From: CAMAVH01 sp035714115
GTDB taxonomy: Bacteria > Pseudomonadota > Alphaproteobacteria > SMXQ01
Direction: 5' to 3'
NCBI GenBank assembly: GCA_035714115.1
Contig: DASTMO010000008.1
Coordinates: forward strand, 1-5,220
DNA: 5,220 bases
This document shows positions 1 through 5,220 of the stretch, in pieces; the first letter of the stretch is position 1; the number at the start of each line of letters is the position of its first letter. The notes under the pieces were generated by a model, which saw only the letters and a list, made by a program, of their open reading frames with translations, did not search any database and was not told the origin of the DNA. The position numbers and the translations under genes were made by a program.

Positions 1-2018
1 ACATCCTGCAGGAGCGCTGCCTGGACCTTGGCGTCGAGCTGCTGTTCGAGCGCGACGTGCAGGGCGACCAGGAATTCCCGGAGGCCGACCTCATCATCGC
101 CGCCGATGGCGTCAATTCCCGCATCCGCAACAAATATGCCGACGTCTTCCAGCCCGACATGGTGGTGCGGCCGAACCGCTATATCTGGCTCGGCACAAAC
201 AAGCCGTTCGATGCCTTCACCTTCGATTTCCAACGTACGGAGCACGGCTGGTTCCAGGCGCATGTCTATCGCTTCGACGATACGACCTCGACCTTCATCG
301 TCGAGACGACGGACGAGGTGTTCAAGGCGCACGGGCTCGACAAGATGGACCAGGACCAGTCCATCGCCTTCTGCGAGAAGCTTTTCGCCGAAAGCCTCGA
401 CGGCCACAGCCTGATGACCAATGCGCGCCATCTTCGCGGCTCCGCCTGGCTGAATTTCGGCCGGTTGATCTGCGAGAAATGGAGCCATTTCAACGGCAAC
501 AGCCATGTCGTGCTGATGGGCGACAGCGCCCATACCGCGCATTTCGCCATCGGTTCGGGCACCAAGCTCGCCATTGACGACGCAATCGAGCTGACCCGCC
601 AGTTCGATCTGATCGGCCACGACAAGGCGAGCATCCCCGCTGTGCTCGCGGCTTACGAGGAGGTGCGCCGCGTCGATGTCGCGCGCATCCAGAACGCCGC
701 GCGCAACGCCATGGAGTGGTTCGAGGTGGTCGGCACGCGCTATGCCGATACGCTGGAGCCGGAACAGTTCATGTATTCGATGCTGACGCGCTCGCAGCGC
801 ATCAGCCACGAGAATCTGCGCCTGCGCGACAAGGAATGGCTCGAAGGTTTCGAGCGCTGGTTCGCCGAGCGGGCCGGCGTGGAAAAGGCGGCAAACGGCG
901 CCGTGCCGCCGCCTATGTTCACGCCGTTCAAGCTGCGCGGCCTGACGCTCAGGAACCGCATCGTCGTCTCGCCGATGGCAATGTATTCGGCGACGGACGG
1001 TCTGCCGGGCGATTTCCATCTCGTGCATCTCGGCGCGCGCGCCATGGGCGGTGCCGCTCTGGTTTTCCCCGAAATGACCTGCGTCTCGCCCGATGCGCGC
1101 ATCACGCCCGGCTGCCTTGGCCTGTGGAACGCCGCGCAGCAGCAGGCCTTCAAGCGCATCGTCGATTTCGTGCATCAGGAGACGCCGGCCAAGATCGGCA
1201 TCCAGCTTGGCCATGCCGGGCGCAAGGGGGCGACGAAGCTCGCCTGGGACGGTATCGACCAGCCGCTGTCGGAAGGCGCGTGGCCGCTGATTTCGGCCTC
1301 GGCCTTGCCCTATCTCAAGCATTCGCAGACGCCGCGTGAAATGACCCGCGAGGACATGGAGCGTGTCATCGCGGATTTCGTCACGGCGACCGAGCGGGCG
1401 CGCGATATCGGCTTCGACATTCTCGAACTGCACGCCGCGCACGGCTATCTTCTGTCGAGCTTCCTTTCGCCGCTCACCAACCAGCGCACTGACGACTACG
1501 GCGGCGACCATGCGTCCCGCGCCCGCTTCCCGCTCGAAGTGTTCCATGCCATCCGCAAGGTCTGGCCCGAGGACAAGCCGATCTCTGTGCGCCTCTCGAC
1601 CAACGACTGGCACGATGGCGGCAACACGCCGGAGGATGCGGCGATCTTCGCGAAAATGTTCAAGGAGGCCGGCGCCGACATGATCGACTGCTCGTCAGGC
1701 CAGGTGGTGAAGGAGGAGAAGCCGGTCTATGGCCGCCTGTTCCAGACGCCGTTCTCCGACAAGATCCGCAACGAGATCCAGGTGCCGACCATCGCTGTCG
1801 GCGCGATTTCCGAGGCCGATCACGCCAATTCGATCATCGCCGCCGGCCGCGCCGATCTCTGCGCCGTGGCCCGCCCGCATCTCGCCGACCCATCCTTCGT
1901 CATGCACGAGGCGGCGAAGATCGGCTATGACGCCCAGCCCTGGCCGAAACAATATTATTCCGCCCGCGCGCAATATGTGAACAACCTTGCCCGCGCGACG
2001 ACGGCGGGCAAGCCATGA
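1..2018 (+). CDS. Anthraniloyl-CoA monooxygenase/reductase-type bifunctional flavoprotein (FAD hydroxylase + OYE domain), 5' partial
   Basis: The reading frame is open from base 3 and encodes 671 residues; the start lies upstream. Numbering here is by visible residue. Residues 1 to about 270 are the back part of a PHBH-type FAD monooxygenase: the DG motif (AADGVNSR, D35-G36) and the GD motif (MGDSAH, G173-D174) are present, while the N-terminal GxGxxG Rossmann segment (roughly 100 residues by comparison with full-length relatives) is missing. From about residue 305 a complete OYE/YqjM-like FMN domain follows: SPMAMYS (323-329), QLGHAGRK (401-408), HAAHGY (H477, H480, Y482), TDDYGG and a GRAD motif at 615. 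In the family, the first domain hydroxylates C5 of the aryl-CoA and the OYE domain reduces the ring, giving 2-amino-5-oxocyclohex-1-enecarboxyl-CoA from 2-aminobenzoyl-CoA (cytoplasmic, NAD(P)H and O2). Salicylyl-CoA is an alternative substrate; the Rid neighbour favours the amino compound. Its stop overlaps the next gene's start. Confidence 0.9.
   Translation, partial: ILQERCLDLGVELLFERDVQGDQEFPEADLIIAADGVNSRIRNKYADVFQPDMVVRPNRYIWLGTNKPFDAFTFDFQRTEHGWFQAHVYRFDDTTSTFIVETTDEVFKAHGLDKMDQDQSIAFCEKLFAESLDGHSLMTNARHLRGSAWLNFGRLICEKWSHFNGNSHVVLMGDSAHTAHFAIGSGTKLAIDDAIELTRQFDLIGHDKASIPAVLAAYEEVRRVDVARIQNAARNAMEWFEVVGTRYADTLEPEQFMYSMLTRSQRISHENLRLRDKEWLEGFERWFAERAGVEKAANGAVPPPMFTPFKLRGLTLRNRIVVSPMAMYSATDGLPGDFHLVHLGARAMGGAALVFPEMTCVSPDARITPGCLGLWNAAQQQAFKRIVDFVHQETPAKIGIQLGHAGRKGATKLAWDGIDQPLSEGAWPLISASALPYLKHSQTPREMTREDMERVIADFVTATERARDIGFDILELHAAHGYLLSSFLSPLTNQRTDDYGGDHASRARFPLEVFHAIRKVWPEDKPISVRLSTNDWHDGGNTPEDAAIFAKMFKEAGADMIDCSSGQVVKEEKPVYGRLFQTPFSDKIRNEIQVPTIAVGAISEADHANSIIAAGRADLCAVARPHLADPSFVMHEAAKIGYDAQPWPKQYYSARAQYVNNLARATTAGKP
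2015..2018 (+). promoter_or_regulatory. ATGA stop/start overlap coupling flavoprotein and SDR translation
   Basis: The flavoprotein's TGA (2016-2018) overlaps the SDR's ATG (2015-2017). The preceding 15 bases contain no clear AGGA-type site, so the SDR is probably translated by ribosomes that terminate and restart here. This would keep its level tied to that of the flavoprotein. Confidence 0.7.
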
Positions 2019-2785
2019 GCAGGGGGCACGCTTTCGTCACGGGTGCCGGCAGCGGCATCGGCAAGGCCATCGCGCTGGCGCTTGCGGCCGAAGGTCATAT
2101 CGTCAGCCTCGCCGGCCGGCGGGCCGGCCCGCTGGAAACGGTGCGCGACGAGATTCGCGCGGCCGGTGGGGAGGCTTTCGTTCACGACGGTTTCGACGTG
2201 AAGGACGCCGCCGCCGTCGAGCGCGGCATCGCCACCGCCATCGCCTCGGCGGGCGATATCGCCGTGCTCGTCAATTGCGCCGGCGAAGCGCCCTCGGCGC
2301 CCTTCGAAAAGACCGATTTCGCTCTCTGGCAGCGTGTGCTCTCCATCAACCTCACGGGCGTCTATATCGTTACGCAGGCCGCCCTTGCCTCCGTGCGCCG
2401 TGCCGGCAAGGGCCGCATCGTCAATGTCGCGAGCACGGCCGGGCTCACCGGCTATGCCTATGTCTCCGCCTACTGCGCCTCCAAACACGGCGTCATCGGC
2501 CTGACGCGGGCGCTGGCGCTGGAACTGGCGCGCACCGACGTCACCGTCAACGCCGTCTGCCCCGGCTTCACCGATACGCCGCTGATAGACAACGCGCTCG
2601 ATACGATCACGGAAAAAACCGGCCGCTCGCGCGAGGAGGCGCGCGCCAGCCTCGCGCGCTCCAACCCGCAGGGCCGACTGGTGAGCCCGGCCGAGGTGGC
2701 GCACACCGTTTCCTGGCTCGTCTCCGAAGGGGCGAGTGCGATCACCGGCCAAGCCATCGCCGTCGCCGGCGGCGAAATTCTCTGA
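2015..2785 (+). CDS. SDR-family NAD(P)-dependent oxidoreductase, probable ring-keto or 3-hydroxyacyl-CoA dehydrogenase
   Basis: A complete classical short-chain dehydrogenase of 256 residues, the normal length for the family. Visible motifs are the cofactor glycine motif TGAGSGIG (9-16), NCAG (87-90), the structural/catalytic Asn in INLTG (N112), catalytic Ser in NVAS (S140), Tyr153 and Lys157 in YCASK, and PG plus T in the CPGFTDTP segment after beta-6. The Ser-to-Tyr spacing of 13 is canonical. The second strand ends AGRR (33-36) rather than with an Asp, which by family rules suggests NADP(H). The ATG overlaps the upstream stop (ATGA) and lacks a strong Shine-Dalgarno, so translation is probably coupled. 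The start fits because the Rossmann motif begins at the usual distance from it. By context it would oxidise or reduce a hydroxy/keto group on the dearomatised CoA intermediate or on a later 3-hydroxyacyl-CoA; the actual substrate is inferred, not shown. Confidence 0.9.
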   Translation: MSRGHAFVTGAGSGIGKAIALALAAEGHIVSLAGRRAGPLETVRDEIRAAGGEAFVHDGFDVKDAAAVERGIATAIASAGDIAVLVNCAGEAPSAPFEKTDFALWQRVLSINLTGVYIVTQAALASVRRAGKGRIVNVASTAGLTGYAYVSAYCASKHGVIGLTRALALELARTDVTVNAVCPGFTDTPLIDNALDTITEKTGRSREEARASLARSNPQGRLVSPAEVAHTVSWLVSEGASAITGQAIAVAGGEIL

Positions 2786-2789
2786 AGGA
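2785..2789 (+). promoter_or_regulatory. Shine-Dalgarno AAGGA for the crotonase gene
   Basis: AAGGA begins on the last base of the SDR stop codon and sits 7 nt before the ATG at 2797. It fixes the start of the crotonase gene, whose frame stays open for hundreds of bases upstream through the SDR gene. Ribosomes ending the SDR would stop directly on this site. Confidence 0.75.
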
Positions 2790-2796
2790 CGACGAC

Positions 2797-3639
2797 ATGA
2801 CGAACCCGATGCAGGCCAAGCAGCGCCCCTTCAAGAACCATGCGGCGAAACATTTCCTGTTCGAGACGGATGCCGATGGCCGCGTCGCGACGATCACGCT
2901 GAACCGCCCGGACAAGAAGAACCCGCTGACCTTCGAAAGCTATGAGGAGCTGGGCGATCTCTTCCGCGCGTTGACGCGGGCCAGTGATGTGCGGGCCGTG
3001 GTGCTGACGGGCGCAGCCGGCAATTTCTCTTCCGGCGGCGATGTGTTCGATATCATCAAGCCGCTCACCGAAATGCCGATGCCCGATCTTCTGGCTTTCA
3101 CCCGCATGACGGGCGAGCTGGTGCGCCAGATGCGCGCCTGCCCGCAGCCGATCATCGCCGCCGTCGATGGCATCTGCGCGGGCGCCGGTGCAATCCTCGC
3201 CATGGCCTCGGACTATCGCGTGGCGACGCCGGAGACGAAGACCGCCTTTCTCTTCACCCGCGTTGGGCTTGCCGGCGCCGATATGGGCGCCTGCGGCATC
3301 CTTCCCCGCATCATCGGCCAGGGCCGTGCCGCCGAACTGCTGTTCACCGGCCGCGTGATGAACGCGGTCGAGGGCCACAATTGGGGTTTCTACAATTCCC
3401 TGCACGAGCGCGACACGGTGCTCGCCGAGGCGCAAAAGTTCGCGCGCAACCTCGCCGACGGTCCGTGGTTCGCCCATGCCATGACCAAAAAGATGCTCGA
3501 TCAGGAATGGGCGATGGGCATCGACCAGATGATTGAAGCGGAAGCACAGGCGCAGGCGATCTGCATGGCGACGGGCGATTTCCGCCGCGCCTTCGAGGCC
3601 TTCGCCGCCAAGGCCAAGCCCGCCTTCGAGGGGAACTGA
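2797..3639 (+). CDS. Crotonase-fold enoyl-CoA hydratase-family protein, possibly a ring-opening hydrolase
   Basis: A complete protein of 280 residues, slightly longer than plain hydratases (about 260) through an N-terminal extension of some 20 residues. Crotonase features in order: ITLNRPDKKNPL (33-44), the first oxyanion-hole loop FSSGGD (77-82), the second glycine-rich loop GICAGAGAILA (125-135), SDYRVAT (138-144), FLFTRVGLAGADMGA (151-165) and LPRIIGQGRAAELLFTG (169-185). Aligned by hand to rat mitochondrial crotonase, the two catalytic glutamates (E144, E164) correspond to I133 and R155, so ordinary water addition is doubtful. Asp162 lies where 4-chlorobenzoyl-CoA dehalogenase and, within a residue, BadI/MenB carry their functional Asp. 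In the operon it would act on the alicyclic CoA ester made by the upstream flavoprotein, as hydratase, isomerase or C-C hydrolase; the last is inference. The start is fixed by the AAGGA site; the gene ends 1 nt before the next. Confidence 0.9.
   Translation: MTNPMQAKQRPFKNHAAKHFLFETDADGRVATITLNRPDKKNPLTFESYEELGDLFRALTRASDVRAVVLTGAAGNFSSGGDVFDIIKPLTEMPMPDLLAFTRMTGELVRQMRACPQPIIAAVDGICAGAGAILAMASDYRVATPETKTAFLFTRVGLAGADMGACGILPRIIGQGRAAELLFTGRVMNAVEGHNWGFYNSLHERDTVLAEAQKFARNLADGPWFAHAMTKKMLDQEWAMGIDQMIEAEAQAQAICMATGDFRRAFEAFAAKAKPAFEGN
3628..3634 (+). promoter_or_regulatory. Shine-Dalgarno GAGGGGA for the acyl-CoA dehydrogenase gene
   Basis: The purine-rich GAGGGGA lies inside the last codons of the crotonase gene, 6 nt before the ATG at 3641. 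It supports that ATG over the more upstream in-frame ATG at 3533 and over the internal ATG at 3656. Confidence 0.6.
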
Positions 3640-3640
3640 C

Positions 3641-4828
3641 ATGCAGCCTCCCGCCATGGCGCCGACCCGCGACCATCTCGACTGGCCGTTCTTCGACGAG
3701 AGCCACCGCGCCCTTGCCGCGGAGCTTGACGGCTTCGTCGCGCGTGGCGGCCTCGACAATGTGGACCATGGCAATGTCGATGCGGCCTGCCGGCAGCTGG
3801 TCGCAGCCCTCGGCGCTGCCGGCATCCTGCGCCATTGCGTTCCAAAAGCCTTTGGTGGGGCCAGCGAGGAGATCGACAGCCGGGCGCTCTGCCTGGTGCG
3901 CGAGACGCTTGCCTATGCCGACGGCCTTGCCGATTTCGCCTTCGCCATGCAGGGGCTGGGCACCGGCGCGATCAGCCTGTCCGGCTCGCCGGCGCTGAAG
4001 GAGCAGGTGCTGCCGAAAGTGGCGCGCGGCGAATGGCTGTCCGCCTTCGCGCTCTCCGAACCCGACGCCGGTTCCGATGTCGCGGCCATGGCCTGCGCGG
4101 CCCGGCGCGAGGGCGACCATTTCATTCTCGACGGCGAGAAGACCTGGATTTCCAACGGCGGCATCGCCGATGTCTACACGCTCTTTGCCCGTACCGGCGA
4201 GGCGCCCGGCACGCGCGGCATCTCCGCCTTCGTCGTTTTCGCCGATACGCCGGGTTTCACCATCGCCGAGCGCATCGAAACCATCGCGCCGCATCCGCTC
4301 GCCCGCATCCGCTTCGACAATTGCCGCATCCCTGCGTCGCAGCTGCTCGGCAGCCCCGGAGAAGGCTTCAAGATCGCCATGCGCACGCTCGATATCTTCC
4401 GCCCGTCCGTGGCGGCTGCCGCGACCGGCTTCGCCCGTCGCGCGCTCGATGAGGCCGTGGCCCATGCGAAAAGCCGGAAAATGTTCGGCGCCACCCTGTC
4501 CGACCTGCCGACGGCGCAGAGCACGCTCGGCGAAATGGCGACCGCCATCGATGCGGCAGCACTGCTAACCAGCCGCACCGCCTGGAAACGCGATGTGCAG
4601 AAGCAGCCGACGACGCGCGAGGCCGCGATGGCCAAGATGACCGCGACGGAAAACGCCCAATGGGTCATCGACCAGGCACTGCAGCTGTTCGGGGGCAGGG
4701 GGGTGCGCTCGGGTGAGATCACCGAGCGGCTCTACCGCGAGATCCGGGCGCTGCGCATCTACGAGGGCGCGACGGAAGTCCAGAAACTCATCATCGGCCG
4801 CGAGCTGATGAAAGAAGCGGCACGATAG
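3641..4828 (+). CDS. Acyl-CoA dehydrogenase family protein
   Basis: A complete FAD-dependent acyl-CoA dehydrogenase of 395 residues, typical of the medium/short-chain group. Helical N-terminal domain about 15-130, beta domain about 135-235, C-terminal helical domain 240-395. Signatures: SEPDAGSD (139-146), GEKTWISNG (165-173) around the flavin, R279 in SRKMFG, QLFGGRGV (348-355) and YEGATEVQ (374-381). Glu375 aligns with the catalytic base E376 of human medium-chain enzyme, so it should be active. It would introduce an alpha,beta double bond into a CoA ester, passing electrons to ETF. By context the substrate is an alicyclic or ring-opened acyl-CoA from the aryl-CoA pathway; the sequence alone does not tell which. 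An in-frame extension back to 3533 would be Arg/Pro/Ser-rich and unlike the family, so it is taken as read-through of the crotonase gene in another frame. A TAG stop forms part of the next gene's ribosome site. Confidence 0.93.
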   Translation: MQPPAMAPTRDHLDWPFFDESHRALAAELDGFVARGGLDNVDHGNVDAACRQLVAALGAAGILRHCVPKAFGGASEEIDSRALCLVRETLAYADGLADFAFAMQGLGTGAISLSGSPALKEQVLPKVARGEWLSAFALSEPDAGSDVAAMACAARREGDHFILDGEKTWISNGGIADVYTLFARTGEAPGTRGISAFVVFADTPGFTIAERIETIAPHPLARIRFDNCRIPASQLLGSPGEGFKIAMRTLDIFRPSVAAAATGFARRALDEAVAHAKSRKMFGATLSDLPTAQSTLGEMATAIDAAALLTSRTAWKRDVQKQPTTREAAMAKMTATENAQWVIDQALQLFGGRGVRSGEITERLYREIRALRIYEGATEVQKLIIGRELMKEAAR

Positions 4829-4832
4829 GAGA
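4827..4832 (+). promoter_or_regulatory. Shine-Dalgarno AGGAGA for the Rid-family gene
   Basis: AGGAGA starts within the TAG stop of the acyl-CoA dehydrogenase and is 4 nt upstream of the ATG at 4837. It is the strongest ribosome site in the window and decides the Rid start. Confidence 0.75.
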
Positions 4833-4836
4833 CGCC

Positions 4837-5220
4837 ATGCACACGATCCTGCAACCGGAAGGCTGGGCGAAGCCCATCGGCTATGCCAACGGCGTGGCGG
4901 CGTCGGGCCGCACGCTCTTCGTCGGCGGCCAGATCGGCTGGAATGCAGAGTCTCAGTTTGAGACCGATGATTTCGTCGAGCAGGTGCGCCAGACCTTGAA
5001 GAATGTCGTGGCCGTGCTCGCCGCCGGTGGGGCGGAACCGCACCACATCACCACCATGACCTGGTATTTCACCGACAAGCAGGAATATCTCGGCAATCTG
5101 CGCGGCATCGGCCAGGCCTATCGCGAGACCATCGGCCGGCATTATCCCGCCATGGCCGCCATGCAGGTGGTGGCGCTGGTGGAAGACCGCGCCAAGATCG
5201 AAATCCAGGCCACGGCCGTC
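4837..5220 (+). CDS. Rid/YjgF/YER057c/UK114-family protein, 3' end cut by window
   Basis: The frame encodes 128 residues and is still open at the window edge; family members are about 128-135 residues, so only a few residues are likely missing. Family features: start of the barrel around residues 15-35 (LFVGGQIGW, 27-35), the helix FVEQVRQTLKNVVAVLAAGGA (46-66), TTMTWYFTD (72-80), the helix YLGNLRGIGQAYRE (84-97) and the C-terminal HYPAMAAMQVVALVED (102-117) then KIEIQATA. Canonical RidA deaminates enamine/imine intermediates with an Arg in the PAR motif (E. coli Arg105); here that position is Met106, while the downstream Glu (E122) is kept. It therefore belongs with Arg-less Rid subgroups of uncertain activity. 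Its place in an operon for an amino-aromatic CoA ester, and the fact that 2-aminomuconate deaminase is a family member, suggest processing of an enamine intermediate; this is inference. No signal peptide or membrane segment is seen. Confidence 0.88.
   Translation, partial: MHTILQPEGWAKPIGYANGVAASGRTLFVGGQIGWNAESQFETDDFVEQVRQTLKNVVAVLAAGGAEPHHITTMTWYFTDKQEYLGNLRGIGQAYRETIGRHYPAMAAMQVVALVEDRAKIEIQATAV

Noticed and set aside
2114..2129. GC-rich inverted repeat GGCCGGC/GCCGGCC with a 2-nt loop
   Set aside because: It lies in SDR codons for a normal AGRRAGP segment, has no T-tract, and such repeats arise easily at this GC content; it is not a terminator or operator on this evidence.
1955..2752. 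Antisense open frame of 265 codons opposite the flavoprotein end and SDR
   Set aside because: Same shadow pattern: low-complexity Gly/Asp/Arg translation and no ribosome site or context on the minus strand.
1987..2796. Long open frame continuous with the crotonase gene, running back through the whole SDR gene and suggesting a 550-residue fusion
   Set aside because: The translated upstream half is Arg/Gly/Ala-rich with no family motifs, whereas the overlapping SDR frame has every expected motif. A good ribosome site precedes the ATG at 2797. The openness is a high-GC artefact.
3533..3640. Possible N-terminal extension of the acyl-CoA dehydrogenase from an upstream ATG
   Set aside because: The added 36 residues are basic and Pro/Ser-rich, unlike the family, and overlap the end of the crotonase. 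The ATG at 3641 has its own ribosome site.
2470..3825. Long antisense open frame opposite the SDR, crotonase and acyl-CoA dehydrogenase genes
   Set aside because: It lies wholly opposite strongly supported genes, spans gene junctions and shows no domain; it is expected from codon-position GC bias.
3344..4465. Antisense open frame of 373 codons opposite the crotonase and acyl-CoA dehydrogenase genes
   Set aside because: Composition is Gly/Arg/Ala-rich with no recognisable motif, and the sense strand carries clear enzyme signatures throughout.
4945..4972. Short patch of less GC-rich codons (GCA, TCT, TTT, GAT) in the Rid gene
   Set aside because: It is under ten codons in a variable surface loop of the family, too short to indicate transfer or a regulatory element.

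Overview
The window is about 65% GC by eye and carries five genes, all on the + strand, with almost no intergenic DNA (stop/start overlap, 11, 1 and 8 nt gaps). Codon choice is dominated by GCC, GGC, ATC, CTC and TTC. This, with the protein sequence style, points to an alphaproteobacterium, most likely Hyphomicrobiales/Rhizobiaceae. The genus cannot be fixed from the sequence. No RNA gene, mobile element, CRISPR array or terminator is visible, and both edge genes are cut by the window ends.

Layout: (1) 1-2018, the 3' part of a two-domain flavoprotein, a PHBH-type FAD hydroxylase fused to an Old Yellow Enzyme (OYE) domain, the architecture of anthraniloyl-CoA (2-aminobenzoyl-CoA) monooxygenase/reductase, often annotated as bifunctional salicylyl-CoA 5-hydroxylase/oxidoreductase; (2) 2015-2785, a classical short-chain dehydrogenase/reductase (SDR); (3) 2797-3639, a crotonase-fold enoyl-CoA hydratase-like protein; (4) 3641-4828, an acyl-CoA dehydrogenase; (5) 4837-5220, a Rid/YjgF-family protein, nearly complete at the window edge.

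Read together this is a catabolic operon for aerobic degradation of an aromatic acid as its CoA thioester, most plausibly anthranilate. The fusion enzyme would hydroxylate and dearomatise 2-aminobenzoyl-CoA in one polypeptide, giving 2-amino-5-oxocyclohex-1-enecarboxyl-CoA without a ring-cleaving dioxygenase. The SDR, crotonase and acyl-CoA dehydrogenase would carry the alicyclic CoA ester through beta-oxidation-like steps and ring opening. The Rid protein would fit handling of the enamine nitrogen. The CoA ligase, transporter and regulator expected for such a pathway must lie outside the window.

The most interesting points are two enzymes that look repurposed. By hand alignment the crotonase lacks both catalytic glutamates of true hydratases and has an Asp where dehalogenase and ring-cleaving/ring-closing crotonases have theirs. 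The Rid protein lacks the Arg needed for canonical imine deamination. To my knowledge the steps after dearomatisation are poorly resolved, and these two proteins are the candidates for them.
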